A DNA stretch of 64,000 bases from Enterococcus canintestini (GCF_001885735.1 NZ_JXKG01000002.1:1-64000); one strand, 5' to 3'. Positions 18,853 to 28,030 are shown, numbered from the stretch's first letter. Translations and numbers: made by a program. Notes: generated by a model not told the origin, from the sequence alone.

Positions 18853-19026
18853 TTAAAGCCATTCACAGACTTTTTTACTGATGATAATTCGTTTTGCGTA
18901 TTTTGTAATTAACTCTTTATTAGGATTTGTCACATTGATCAGAAATGAATTTCGATATTCTTTTTCAACCCAGCCGTAAAACTGTTCATTTTGCCATTTA
19001 AAAATTATATTTGAAGCTTGTTCCAT
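18853..19026 (-). CDS. Small protein, 57 aa, possibly DUF2187-like
   Basis: A minus-strand gene with a textbook AGGAGG site 8 nt before the ATG at 19026. The peptide has beta-rich patches FKWQNEQFYGWVEKEY and SFLINVTNPN, and ends RIIISKKVCEWL. The pattern of a short barrel with GxVEKxYxNSxxIxVT resembles DUF2187 proteins of Bacilli, but this is from memory and not certain. It is convergent with the aminotransferase and divergent from the HTH-TPR regulator gene, with about 130 nt to that gene's start. Confidence 0.7.
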   Translation of the reverse strand: MEQASNIIFKWQNEQFYGWVEKEYRNSFLINVTNPNKELITKYAKRIIISKKVCEWL

Positions 19027-19155
19027 CTCAATTTCCTCCTGATTTTTTTCAATTATTGAGAAAAAGTTGTTCTTTTTCGGTAATACCTTTTGAGGTATTA
19101 TGTGATAAAATTAACAAAAAGGGTAATGCTAATTCACATAATTGGAGGCATTAAA

Positions 19156-19989
19156 ATGAAAAAGGAAACTGTTTCGTTTGGTCATGTGTTAAAACAAATT
19201 CGTAAAGAGCGCAAATTAACACAAAAAATGTTATCACAAAATATTTGCTCTCAAAGCGTTTTAAGTCGAATTGAAAATGATGAGGAGTTACCAAATGTCT
19301 TGGTAATGCAGAATCTGTGTGAACGTCTAGGCGTGACAATTGATCAGGTCATGACGTTACATTCTGAAGAAATTCAAAAGGTAAACCAATTACTCAATCA
19401 AATGGCATATCATTTTTTTCATAAAGAATACACGGAGCTCGCTGACTTATTAAAGCAGCCCGCTATCTTGGATCAGTTGTATTTAGACACAGATTTACAA
19501 TTGTATTATTACTATTTAGGTAGCTGTGAATACTTTTTAGGGCGTGATCTAGAATTAGCACTTCAGCATTTAAAACAAGGGCTTTCCTATACCTTTCAAG
19601 CAGATAAACACTATATTTCTTCTAATGAAATCCAATTGATTTCTTGTATTGGTCGGGTTCAGACTGACTTAGGTCAAAAAAAAGAAGGCGAGGATAACCT
19701 TGCTTATAGTATGGAACTGTTTGAGACATTGCCAAAAGAGCGGATTGATTGTCGCCTAGCAAAAGTTTTTTATAATTTCAGCTTATTTTTATATCAAGAG
19801 AAGCGTTACGAAGAAGCTCTTGCGGTGGTGAAAAGCGGTGCTGAAATGGTCCGAAAACAAAAAAGTTATTATTATTTAGAAGAACTCTTTCAGCTTAAAG
19901 GTTTGATTTACAAAGCACTAGGAAAAAAAGAGCATGGTGAGAAATATTTTAAAATATCAAACTCTGTCCAACGTATTACAAATCTCTAA
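19156..19989 (+). CDS. HTH-TPR transcriptional regulator (Rgg/PlcR-like, RNPP type)
   Basis: A 277-residue regulator. The N-terminal XRE-type helix-turn-helix is at residues 8-60 (LKQIRKERKLTQKMLSQNI..QSVLSRIENDEELPN). The rest is helical and TPR-like, with repeated YYYYLGSCEYFLGRDLELALQHL and KRYEEALAVVKSG units. RNPP-family members bind short intracellular signalling peptides. No adjacent pheromone-like small ORF was found, so a peptide ligand is only a possibility. TTGGAGG lies 8 nt before the ATG; an in-frame ORF from 19090 has no such site. The next gene is nagA, 75 nt downstream. Confidence 0.82.
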   Translation: MKKETVSFGHVLKQIRKERKLTQKMLSQNICSQSVLSRIENDEELPNVLVMQNLCERLGVTIDQVMTLHSEEIQKVNQLLNQMAYHFFHKEYTELADLLKQPAILDQLYLDTDLQLYYYYLGSCEYFLGRDLELALQHLKQGLSYTFQADKHYISSNEIQLISCIGRVQTDLGQKKEGEDNLAYSMELFETLPKERIDCRLAKVFYNFSLFLYQEKRYEEALAVVKSGAEMVRKQKSYYYLEELFQLKGLIYKALGKKEHGEKYFKISNSVQRITNL

Positions 19990-20064
19990 AATGGTTTAGA
20001 CCTTTCTTGACTTCTACGAAAAGAAGGAGTAATTTTAAGTTAGTAAATCAAAGGAGCGATTTAA

Positions 20065-21213
20065 ATGCGAACATTTATTTATGCTGACAAATTTTTCTTA
20101 AACTCTGATACTAAACCTGCTGGCTATTTAGAAATTATTAACGGCAAATTTGGTAATTATTATACTGAATTACCAGAAAAAGATGCTAATGTAGTGGATC
20201 ATAGTGGGCAATGGATTGCTCCAGGTCTTGTAGATACACATATTCATGGATATAAAAATCAAGACGTTATGGACAATAACGCTGAAGGTCTAAAAATTAT
20301 GTCTGAAGGATTGTTGGAATGTGGGGTAACTTCTTATCTACCAACCACATTAACTTCAACTAAAGAATTATTAAAAGATGTTGCCAAAACAATTGGTGAC
20401 ACCTATCAAGAAATTAAAGGAGCTAAAATCCAAGGCATTTATTTTGAAGGACCTTTCTTTACCGAAGAACATAAAGGTGCTCAAAATCCTTCTTATTTTG
20501 GTGATCCAGATATTGACACTTTCCACGAATGGCAAGAAGCTTCTGGTGGCTTGATTAAAAAGATTGCTTTAGCACCAGAAAGAAAAGGGGTTAAAGAATT
20601 TGTTAATCAAGTAACCCAAGAAGGTGTTGTGGTAGCTTTAGGTCACAGTAATGCAACTTTAGAAGAAGCAACAGAAGCTGTAGAAGCTGGTGCTAGTGTG
20701 TTTGTACATGCTTATAACGGTATGCGCGGCTTAAACCATCGTGAACCAGGGATGGTCGGAGCACTACTTAGCTTACAACATGTATTTTCAGAATTAATTT
20801 GTGATGGACACCATGTTCATCCGCAAGCGGCAGAAATTTTAATGGAAAAAGCAGGTCATGATCATGTTGCTTTAATTACTGACTGTATGATGGCCGGTGG
20901 GATGCCTGATGGTGATTATGTATTAGGTGAATTTCCAGTGGTTGTAAAAGATGGTACTGCTCGCATGAAAGAAGGCAATTTAGCTGGTAGTATTTTAAAA
21001 CTAAAAGAAGCAATTAAAAACGTTGTGGACTGGGAAATTGCCACCCCTGAAGAAGCAATCATGATGGCGACTTGGGTTCCAGCTGTCAGCTGTAAAATTG
21101 ATGATAAATGTGGCTTAATTCGAAATGGTCGCGATGCTGACTTTATCGTCTTAAATCCTGATATGACCTTAGCGGCTACTTATTTAGATGGTGAAAAACG
21201 CTACGAAGCATAA
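20065..21213 (+). CDS. nagA: N-acetylglucosamine-6-phosphate deacetylase
   Basis: Deacetylates GlcNAc-6-phosphate to glucosamine-6-phosphate, linking cell-wall sugar recycling to glycolysis. The 382-residue amidohydrolase has the HxH metal motif DTHIHGYKNQDVMD at about 56-69, FEGPFFTEEHKGAQNP at about 131-146, GHSNAT near 193 and the catalytic aspartate in ITDCMMAGGMPDG at about 272-284. AAAGGAG precedes the ATG. nagB is not next to it. A strong terminator follows. Confidence 0.95.
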   Translation: MRTFIYADKFFLNSDTKPAGYLEIINGKFGNYYTELPEKDANVVDHSGQWIAPGLVDTHIHGYKNQDVMDNNAEGLKIMSEGLLECGVTSYLPTTLTSTKELLKDVAKTIGDTYQEIKGAKIQGIYFEGPFFTEEHKGAQNPSYFGDPDIDTFHEWQEASGGLIKKIALAPERKGVKEFVNQVTQEGVVVALGHSNATLEEATEAVEAGASVFVHAYNGMRGLNHREPGMVGALLSLQHVFSELICDGHHVHPQAAEILMEKAGHDHVALITDCMMAGGMPDGDYVLGEFPVVVKDGTARMKEGNLAGSILKLKEAIKNVVDWEIATPEEAIMMATWVPAVSCKIDDKCGLIRNGRDADFIVLNPDMTLAATYLDGEKRYEA

Positions 21214-21232
21214 AATTTTATTTATAAATTTT

Positions 21233-21264
21233 GACGACAGACAAATTAGTCTGTCGTTTTTTTT
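21233..21264 (+). terminator. Intrinsic terminator after nagA
   Basis: ACGACAGAC, 6-nt loop, GTCTGTCGT, followed by eight T. Ends the nagA transcript. Confidence 0.9.
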
Positions 21265-21312
21265 GATAGAAAATAATCTGATTTTCATAGATTATACCTT
21301 TATATAGCGGTA

Positions 21313-21715
21313 TGTTTGTTTAGCTTTTCTTATTGTCTAGCACACAAACGAACTCTTGTCGGCATTAAGTCGAAATGCCAAGAAATTTGAGGAACAATTT
21401 CATACCATTTTTCCTTAATGCTAAAGAGTTAAACGCGTTTGTTTAGCTTTTCTTGTTGTCTAGCACACAAACGAACTCTCTACGGTAATAAGCTGAAATT
21501 TAAAGAAATTTGGAAGGCAATTTATTAAAATTCATCTTATTGCTTGAGAGCTGGGCGAGTTCATTTTGCTTTTCTTTTGATCTAGCACAGGCAACAACTC
21601 TTCGGGAAAAATTCAAAAATTAGTTTCTGGTAAAGAGCACCAGAAGACGAATTTCTGAGATTTTTCCAAAGAGCTACCCGCTGCCTTTAGCTTTTCTTAT
21701 TGCTCGTGCGTTATT
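21313..21715. repeat. Tandem array of about 122-124-bp palindromic repeat units (EFAR-like)
   Basis: Three full units begin at 21313, 21437 and 21559, and a partial fourth starts near 21681. Each begins GTTTGTTTAGCTTTTCTT or a close variant. Each has two independent stem-loops: a short one (GTTTGTTTAGC with GCACACAAAC in units 1 and 2) and a long one (AACTCTT..CATTAAG with CTTAATG..AAGAGTT in unit 1). The stems vary in sequence but stay paired. The two-stem-loop layout fits the description of EFAR repeats in E. faecalis. The gap 21214-21813 holds nothing else except a terminator and a promoter. Confidence 0.8.
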
Positions 21716-21748
21716 TTTCGAAAAAAGAGTTTTTTGGCGGTAGAATTT

Positions 21749-21776
21749 TTGTTAAAAAAATATCTTATGTTAAACT
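21749..21776 (+). promoter_or_regulatory. Promoter of the ABC transporter genes
   Basis: TTGTTA (21749-21754), 16-nt spacer and TAAACT (21771-21776) preceded by TGT, an extended -10. It lies just after the repeat array and about 38 nt before the ATPase start. Confidence 0.45.
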
Positions 21777-21813
21777 TAATTTAACGAGAATTTATTTAAG
21801 GGAGCTAATTTTT

Positions 21814-22515
21814 ATGAGTTATATTGAAGTATTTAATGAGGTGAAAAAGTATCAAATGGGAGATACTGAAATCATTGCCAATGACAAGATTACCTTCAGT
21901 GTTGAAAAAGGAGAGGTTGCTGTTATTTTAGGACCCAGTGGCGCGGGAAAATCGACAGTTTTAAACATTTTAGGTGGTATGGATACGTGCGATAGTGGCC
22001 AAGTGACAGTGGATGGGGTAGATATCGCTCGTTTTAATAACAAACAATTAACCGGTTACCGGCGCAATGATGTCGGCTTTGTCTTTCAATTTTATAACTT
22101 AGTTCCTAATTTAACGGCAAAAGAAAATGTTGAGTTGGCTGCTCAAATTGTACCAGATGCCATGGATGCTGAAGAAGTGTTGTTACAGGTTGGTCTAGGA
22201 AAACGAATGAACAATTTTCCCTCCCAATTATCAGGTGGTGAACAACAACGGGTAACAATTGCCCGTGCATTGGCAAAAAAACCTAAAATTTTACTTTGTG
22301 ATGAGCCAACGGGAGCATTGGATTATGAAACGGGAAAACAGATTTTAGAAATTTTAAAAGAGACTGCGACAAAATTTGGTACAACTGTCATTATTATTAC
22401 CCATAATTCCGCGATTGCGCCAATGGCTGACCGAGTAATTAAAATAAACGATGCCAAGGTTAGAAGCATCACTTTAAATGAAAATCCACTTGCTGTTGAA
22501 GAGATTGCGTGGTGA
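21814..22515 (+). CDS. ABC transporter ATP-binding protein, MacB/LolD type
   Basis: The 233-residue nucleotide-binding subunit has Walker [10 protein letters not shown] at about 41-49, a Q-loop FVFQFYN, the signature LSGGEQQR near 145-152, Walker [13 protein letters not shown] and the H-loop THNSAIA. The class is the FtsX-permease partner. The ATG at 21814 has AAGGGAG upstream. The in-frame ORF from 21700 runs through repeat sequence and is not used. The gene overlaps the permease ORF and the two are co-translated. Confidence 0.93.
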   Translation: MSYIEVFNEVKKYQMGDTEIIANDKITFSVEKGEVAVILGPSGAGKSTVLNILGGMDTCDSGQVTVDGVDIARFNNKQLTGYRRNDVGFVFQFYNLVPNLTAKENVELAAQIVPDAMDAEEVLLQVGLGKRMNNFPSQLSGGEQQRVTIARALAKKPKILLCDEPTGALDYETGKQILEILKETATKFGTTVIIITHNSAIAPMADRVIKINDAKVRSITLNENPLAVEEIAW

Positions 22516-22522
22516 TGAAGCA

Positions 22523-25500
22523 GTGAAAAAGGCATTATTAAAAACCAGTATTCGTGAAATTCGTAATTCTCCGGCCCGCTTTTTATCGATTTTAGGCATT
22601 ATCTTTTTGGGAACCGCTTTTTTTGTCGGTATTGGGGCAACTGGACCGGATATGGTTACTTCTGGTGATGACTACTATGATCGCCAACACCTAGCTGACG
22701 CGACAATTGTTTCAACATTAGGTTTATCAAACACTGATTTAGCATTAATAAATGAAGATAATCAAGTTGCACAAGCACAAGCAGAGTACTTACTTGACTT
22801 AAATTTGAGTGATAAAAATCAAGTATTGCGCTTTTTTGGTTATAATAGTGACCAAAAATTAAATCATTATCATATAGTAAAAGGTCGTCTACCCAAAAAA
22901 AGTGGGGAAATTGCCCTCGATAGTTTAGCTGACTACAACAAAGATTATCGCATTGGTGATAAATTCACAATAGCAGTTGATGATGATAAAAAGCAACAGC
23001 TAAAAAAACGCGAGTTTAAAGTAGTCGGCTTTGTGAACAGCCCAGAATATATTGAAAATATTAAAAGGGGCAATACAAATGTTGGCAGCGGGACCATTGA
23101 TTATTTTGCTGTTATTAATGAAGCTGATTTAAATTTGTCTGCCTATAGCCGTATTTTAGTGCAATTTAAAGATACTAAAGGGCAGACTGCTTATTCTGAT
23201 GCGTATGAAAAGTCAACAGACAAAGGAATGAAAAGTTTACGGGCAAAACTAGCAAATCGTCCGCAGTTGCGATTACAAGAAGTAAAAGAAAAAGCACAAA
23301 CACAGCTAAAAAAAGTTCAAAATGAAATCGCAAGTGGTGAAAAAAGTTTAGACGACGGTGAAGCAAAGTTAGAAAAAGCGCAAGCTGAAATTAAAGCAGC
23401 CAAGGCTAAATTAGCAGCTCAAAAAGAAGCGAGCCAAACAGAAGCAAAAACAAAACAAACAGCTTTAACACAACAAGAAGAAGAGTTAAAACAAGCGGAA
23501 ATCACCTACAATGAACAAGTAGAAAAATTAACAAACGAACAAGCAGAAGTGGCAGATCAACGAAAAGCTGCTATGGCACCTACTAATAGCCAAACGAAAG
23601 AAAAAATTCAGCAAACAGAAGAAAAAATTGCCAGTGGAAATAATTTACAAAAGCAATTTGAAGCATTAATGGTTGATGAAGAAGAGCTTGGGGGACTTAT
23701 CGACGAACAAAAAAATACGTTGATACAGTTAGCCGAAAAAGTCGGCGATGACGCGCTTATTAATACTGTGAAAAACTGGGATGAAGAAAATACTACCAGT
23801 GAAGAAGTGGCTGTAGCTGTAAAAGATTTGACTCATGAATTGAGTGATTTAAAGACGCAATTAGAGCAATTAAAACAAAGTGAGGCCGCGACAAATCTTG
23901 ATCTAAGTGAAATTGAAGCAAAAGAGCGCACTTTACAAACAACAGCGACACAACTAGCCCAAACAAAAGAAACTCTTGATCAAAAGGCTACTGAATTACA
24001 AACAGCTAAAGAGGAATTAACCAAAGCGAGTGAAAAAGCGGCAACGGCATTAAAAGAAGCAGAAGCAAAGATTAATGCTAGTGAAGAAGAATATAAAACA
24101 CAGTTGGCTGCATTCCAAGAGCAGACTAGTGCAAATATGCCGAAACTTTTAGATGCGGAATTACAATTGAAAAATGAACAAAAGCGTTTAGCAGCGTTAA
24201 AACCAGCAGAATATATTTTTAGTAATCGTGATGATAATCCAGGTTATACCGAATATAAGCAAAATGCTGATCGTATTACGTCACTAGCCACTGTTTTTCC
24301 ACTGATTTTTTATTTAATTGCAGCTTTAGTTAGTCTAACGACTATGACGCGAATGGTTGAGGAAAAAAGAGGAGAAATTGGTACTTTTAAAGCACTAGGA
24401 TATCGTAACCATGAAATTGCGCTAAAATTCTTTATTTATGCTTTATTGGCGGGAATTATTGGTTCGCTATTAGGATTAGTGGTTGGTTTTAAACTATTTC
24501 CTAGTATTATCATTAAAGCCTATGGACAACTTTACAATTTACCTTCATTTGTGACGCCGTGGTATTTAAATTACACAATCATTGGAATTGTGGTCGGCTT
24601 AATTTGTACGGTAGGTGTGGCGATGTTGACGGTGCGCTTTGATTTAATTGCACCACCAGCGACATTACTGCGCCCTAAAGCACCTAAGGCTGGGAAGCGG
24701 GTATGGTTAGAAAATATTAAACCGCTTTGGCGGCGGCTTAATTTTAATCAAAAGGTAACTTTGCGTAATTTATTCCGTTATAAATTGCGAATGTTAATGA
24801 CAGTAGTGGGAATTGCAGGTTGTACAGCGATGATTGTAACCGGTTTTGGTTTGCGGGATTCGATTACAGATATTATCCCTTTACAATTTGAAAAGTTATG
24901 GCACTATCAAGCGGTCGTTTCTTTTAGTGACGAAGATCAAAATGCGCAAGCACGTTATGAAAAAGAAGTAAAACAGTTAAATCGATACAAAGCTAATATG
25001 CCAATTGCAACGGAAACATTAACACTTTCCGGTCACGGCAAAACACCACAAGATGTTAGCGTCTATGTGCCAAAAGATCCTAAAGATTTGGCTGAATTTG
25101 TTTTATTAAATAATCGCCAAAGTAAACGAGAATATTCTTTGCAAAATAATGGTGCGGTTATTAATGAAAAATTAGCCCAGCTTTTTGATGTGAAAATTGG
25201 CGATACAATTAATTTAAAAGATAATGACAAACAAACTTATCCAGTCAAAGTTACCGGCATCGCAGAAAATTATACTGGTCATTTTGCTTACTTGACACCT
25301 GATTATTATGAACAAGTTTTCCAAAAAGCACCAAGTTATAATGCAGCTTTTTTACTCTTTAAAAAAGATTTGAGTAGTAGTCAGGAAAAAGATGTCGCAG
25401 AAAAATTGATGGAAAATACTGGGATTGTCAATGTCAGCTTTTTATCTGATTCTTTAAATGCCTTAGATGATACCACGCAAGCTTTGACAATTGTCGTGTG

Positions 25501-25885
25501 GGTCTTGATTATCTCTGCTGGTTTATTAGCCTTTATTGTGTTGTATAATTTAAACAACATCAATATCTCAGAACGTATTCGTGAATTATCTACCATTAAA
25601 GTTTTAGGTTTTTATGATAATGAATTAACAATGTATATTTATCGCGAAAATATTATTTTAACGATCCTAGGAATTTTAGCTGGTCTTTTATTAGGTAAAA
25701 TTGAACACGATTTTGTATTAAAAACAGTCGAATTGGATATGGTGATGTTTTCGCCTACGATTCAACCGTTGAGTTATTTGTATGCAAGTCTCATTACAAT
25801 TTTCTTTTCGATTATTGTGGGCATTTTTGTTTATTTTAAACTAAAAAATGTCGATATGATTGAAGCGTTAAAGTCAAATGAATAA
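22523..25885 (+). CDS. Large FtsX-family ABC transporter permease with extracellular coiled coil
   Basis: A 1120-residue permease. A first membrane helix is at about residues 20-37. A large external region follows, with a long coiled coil rich in Glu, Lys, Ala and Gln at about 250-565. Three membrane helices fall at about 590-720, another starts a second FtsX/MacB unit near 760, a second external domain follows, and three helices close the protein. This suggests a mechanotransmission-type exporter or cell-wall regulator; the cargo is unknown. The start is chosen as GTG at 22523, with GGTGAT 6 nt upstream. A longer frame from ATG 22478 overlaps the ATPase gene more deeply. Confidence 0.85.
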   Translation: MKKALLKTSIREIRNSPARFLSILGIIFLGTAFFVGIGATGPDMVTSGDDYYDRQHLADATIVSTLGLSNTDLALINEDNQVAQAQAEYLLDLNLSDKNQVLRFFGYNSDQKLNHYHIVKGRLPKKSGEIALDSLADYNKDYRIGDKFTIAVDDDKKQQLKKREFKVVGFVNSPEYIENIKRGNTNVGSGTIDYFAVINEADLNLSAYSRILVQFKDTKGQTAYSDAYEKSTDKGMKSLRAKLANRPQLRLQEVKEKAQTQLKKVQNEIASGEKSLDDGEAKLEKAQAEIKAAKAKLAAQKEASQTEAKTKQTALTQQEEELKQAEITYNEQVEKLTNEQAEVADQRKAAMAPTNSQTKEKIQQTEEKIASGNNLQKQFEALMVDEEELGGLIDEQKNTLIQLAEKVGDDALINTVKNWDEENTTSEEVAVAVKDLTHELSDLKTQLEQLKQSEAATNLDLSEIEAKERTLQTTATQLAQTKETLDQKATELQTAKEELTKASEKAATALKEAEAKINASEEEYKTQLAAFQEQTSANMPKLLDAELQLKNEQKRLAALKPAEYIFSNRDDNPGYTEYKQNADRITSLATVFPLIFYLIAALVSLTTMTRMVEEKRGEIGTFKALGYRNHEIALKFFIYALLAGIIGSLLGLVVGFKLFPSIIIKAYGQLYNLPSFVTPWYLNYTIIGIVVGLICTVGVAMLTVRFDLIAPPATLLRPKAPKAGKRVWLENIKPLWRRLNFNQKVTLRNLFRYKLRMLMTVVGIAGCTAMIVTGFGLRDSITDIIPLQFEKLWHYQAVVSFSDEDQNAQARYEKEVKQLNRYKANMPIATETLTLSGHGKTPQDVSVYVPKDPKDLAEFVLLNNRQSKREYSLQNNGAVINEKLAQLFDVKIGDTINLKDNDKQTYPVKVTGIAENYTGHFAYLTPDYYEQVFQKAPSYNAAFLLFKKDLSSSQEKDVAEKLMENTGIVNVSFLSDSLNALDDTTQALTIVVWVLIISAGLLAFIVLYNLNNINISERIRELSTIKVLGFYDNELTMYIYRENIILTILGILAGLLLGKIEHDFVLKTVELDMVMFSPTIQPLSYLYASLITIFFSIIVGIFVYFKLKNVDMIEALKSNE

Positions 25886-25894
25886 TGGGTAAGG

Positions 25895-25946
25895 TCAAAC
25901 CACTAGTGTAATTGAAAAATAAAAGACTAGTGGTTTGATTTTTTTG
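25895..25946 (+). terminator. Intrinsic terminator
   Basis: TCAAACCACTAGT (25895-25907) is exactly complementary to ACTAGTGGTTTGA (25925-25937), and a T-run follows. It separates the ABC genes from the OadG/OadB pair. Confidence 0.85.
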
Positions 25947-26028
25947 TTCTATTTGTATCCGTTTTCGTTTTGTCTTCAGAAGGGGTTTTGTTACAATTAA
26001 AGTAACGATAAAACAAAGGAGGTTTAAG

Positions 26029-26154
26029 ATGTCACTAGTAGAAGCGGGGATGATTACACTTGTGTCCATGGTGTTTGTCTTTTTTATCTTGGCAGCGCTA
26101 TGGGGAGCGTTACTGCTATTTAAAAAAATTTTTAAGGAGATGAAAGATGACTGA
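26029..26154 (+). CDS. Small OadG-like gamma subunit, 41 aa
   Basis: A short gene with AAAGGAGG 6 nt before the ATG. The peptide has one membrane helix (ITLVSMVFVFFILAALWGALLLF at about 9-31) and a basic cytoplasmic end KKIFKEMKDD. It overlaps the OadB-type beta subunit gene by 8 nt. Size, topology and position match the gamma subunit of sodium-pumping decarboxylases, which stabilises the complex. The alpha subunit and biotin protein are not next to it. Assignment rests on context and topology. Confidence 0.7.
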   Translation: MSLVEAGMITLVSMVFVFFILAALWGALLLFKKIFKEMKDD

Positions 26155-27277
26155 GATTATTCAAAACATGTTAGAAACATCTGGTTTTGCCGGTATGACA
26201 GGTAAACATTTCATTATGATTATAATTGCGATTATCTTTTTGTATTTAGCCATTTTTAAAGAATATGAACCGTATTTATTGTTGCCGATTTCTTTTGGTA
26301 TTTTGTTAGTAAATTTACCTTTAACTGGTATTTTTGCCAGTCCGACTGCGACAGAACCAGGTGGTCTTTTATACTACCTCTATCAAGGAACTAATTTGGG
26401 AATTTATCCACCGTTAATCTTTTTATGTTTAGGTGCCTCAACGGATTTTGGCCCTTTAATTGCAAATCCTAAAACGTTACTTTTAGGCGCAGCCGCTCAA
26501 TTTGGCATTTTCGCCGCTTTTTTCGGTGCAATTCTTTTAGGCATGACCGGTCCAGAAGCAGCGGCAACTGGAATTATCGGCGGGGCAGATGGTCCGACTG
26601 CCATTTATCTAACTACTAGATTGGCACCACATTTGTTATCAGTAATTGCGATTGCTGCGTATTCCTATATGGCGCTAGTGCCTCTTATTCAACCGCCGAT
26701 TATTAATGCATTAACTACGGAAAAAGAGCGTAAAATTAAAATGCAGATGCAGCGAACAGTCACCAAAAAAGAACGTATTGTTTTTCCTATTTTTACGACG
26801 ATTTTTGTTGCATTAGTAGTACCAGCGGCGACCACTTTAATTGGTTGTTTAATGTTAGGTAATTTGATTCGTGAATCACAAGTGGTACCAAAATTAACAG
26901 AAACGTTGCAAAATGCAATGATGTATATTATTACCATTTTACTGGGACTGACAGTTGGAGCAAAAGCAGAAGCTGATATTTTTTTATCGGTGGAAACAAT
27001 AAAAATTATTGTTTTAGGTTTATTTGCTTTTGCGATCGGCACAGCAGCTGGGGTTTTATTTGGGAAGTTAATGTGTAAATTAACTAAAGGACAAGTAAAT
27101 CCGATGATTGGTGCGGCTGGGGTATCAGCTGTACCGATGGCAGCCCGAGTTGTTCACAAAGAAGGGTTAAAAAATGATCCAACAAACTATTTGCTCATGC
27201 ATGCGATGGGACCAAATGTAGCTGGAATCATTGGTTCTGCTGTTGCAGCGGGGACGTTACTAGCCTATTTTGGTTAA
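26147..27277 (+). CDS. oadB: Sodium-translocating decarboxylase beta subunit (OadB family)
   Basis: A 376-residue polytopic protein that couples decarboxylation of a carboxybiotin carrier to Na+ export. The family's GIIGGADGPTAIY block is present, with the essential aspartate at Asp148, and MIGAAGVSAVPMAARVV near the C-terminus matches the second conserved region. The substrate, such as oxaloacetate, methylmalonyl-CoA or malonate, depends on the alpha subunit, which is not here. It overlaps the gamma-like gene by 8 nt. Whether the pair works with a complex encoded elsewhere cannot be told from this window. Confidence 0.92.
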   Translation: MTEIIQNMLETSGFAGMTGKHFIMIIIAIIFLYLAIFKEYEPYLLLPISFGILLVNLPLTGIFASPTATEPGGLLYYLYQGTNLGIYPPLIFLCLGASTDFGPLIANPKTLLLGAAAQFGIFAAFFGAILLGMTGPEAAATGIIGGADGPTAIYLTTRLAPHLLSVIAIAAYSYMALVPLIQPPIINALTTEKERKIKMQMQRTVTKKERIVFPIFTTIFVALVVPAATTLIGCLMLGNLIRESQVVPKLTETLQNAMMYIITILLGLTVGAKAEADIFLSVETIKIIVLGLFAFAIGTAAGVLFGKLMCKLTKGQVNPMIGAAGVSAVPMAARVVHKEGLKNDPTNYLLMHAMGPNVAGIIGSAVAAGTLLAYFG

Positions 27278-27278
27278 T

Positions 27279-27316
27279 AAAAAAGGAGGTGACCATTAAT
27301 GGCCATCTCCTTTTTT
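27279..27316. terminator. Bidirectional terminator between convergent genes
   Basis: AAAAAAGGAG..GG pairs with CC..CTCCTTTTTT through an imperfect stem. The stop codon of the minus-strand gene (27296-27298) sits inside its loop region. Confidence 0.75.
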
Positions 27317-27901
27317 ATCTTTCCGTTTAATTTCAGCTTGGACTTCTGCTAGCATAAAATGCAGTTTTTCTTCTTTTTGTTTTAGTTCAACGAGGTCTTC
27401 AGCGATTTCTTTTTCTTTTTCATTCGTGGGAGGTCGTAGGATAAAGTTAATGGCAAGGGCAATAAAAGTCCCAATAAAAGTATCCAAGACCCGATCGATG
27501 GCAAAATAAACAGATTGACTTTCCGTCACACTTAACGTGATTAAGAGCATCGTGGCAATAGCTGAAATAATTCCTGAATTATTGTTGATGCCATCAGAAA
27601 TAATGATTACTAATGCTACAAAAATCGGTAAAGCAATCAGTTCTACGAGGAAATCGTGGTGGAAATATTGCTTGATAAAAAAGTATAAAATCGCAGCGAT
27701 ACCACCAATCGAATTGCCTAAAACCCGCGATTTACCAAAAGATACAGTGGTCGTTAAGTCTTGGCGCAGTGCAAAAACTGCTGCTAATGCTGCAATCAAC
27801 GGCTGTCCACGATTAATAAAATGAAAAAGGAAAATACAAATCATAACAGCTAATGCTGTCTTCATCGTTCGCATTCCGATCCGAAAACGTCCTAAGTGCA
27901 T
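27296..27901 (-). CDS. FUSC family / aromatic acid exporter-like membrane protein, 201 aa
   Basis: Six membrane segments in the pattern of the FUSC/ArAE_1 family (RFRIGMRTMKTALAVMICIFLF at the N-terminus, then SRVLGNSIGGIAAILYFF and DRVLDTFIGTFIALAINFILRP). The C-terminal tail (about residues 160-201) is highly charged and probably coiled-coil. Members are proposed aromatic-acid exporters. The AGGAGC site lies 7 nt before the ATG at 27901. It is divergent from a second, longer FUSC-type gene at 28031, so the two may share a regulatory region of about 130 bases. Confidence 0.85.
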   Translation of the reverse strand: MHLGRFRIGMRTMKTALAVMICIFLFHFINRGQPLIAALAAVFALRQDLTTTVSFGKSRVLGNSIGGIAAILYFFIKQYFHHDFLVELIALPIFVALVIIISDGINNNSGIISAIATMLLITLSVTESQSVYFAIDRVLDTFIGTFIALAINFILRPPTNEKEKEIAEDLVELKQKEEKLHFMLAEVQAEIKRKDKKGDGH

Positions 27902-28030
27902 CTTTTTGCTCCTATTCTAATTTTTTCACCGTAGCAGGTATTTTTTACTCTCTATTAATATGATAACTAAAATCTTTTAATATTGCCAGTTCGCTGTCAA
28001 ATCAGTAAACTAAAACTAAAGGAGGTACTT

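Noticed and set aside
21313-21715. The tandem repeats as a CRISPR array
   Set aside because: Units are 122-124 bp, the spacers are paired stem-loops and not unique sequences, and there are no cas genes.
26689-27042. A 117-codon minus-strand ORF
   Set aside because: It is antisense to oadB in a low-stop frame, without a ribosome-binding site.
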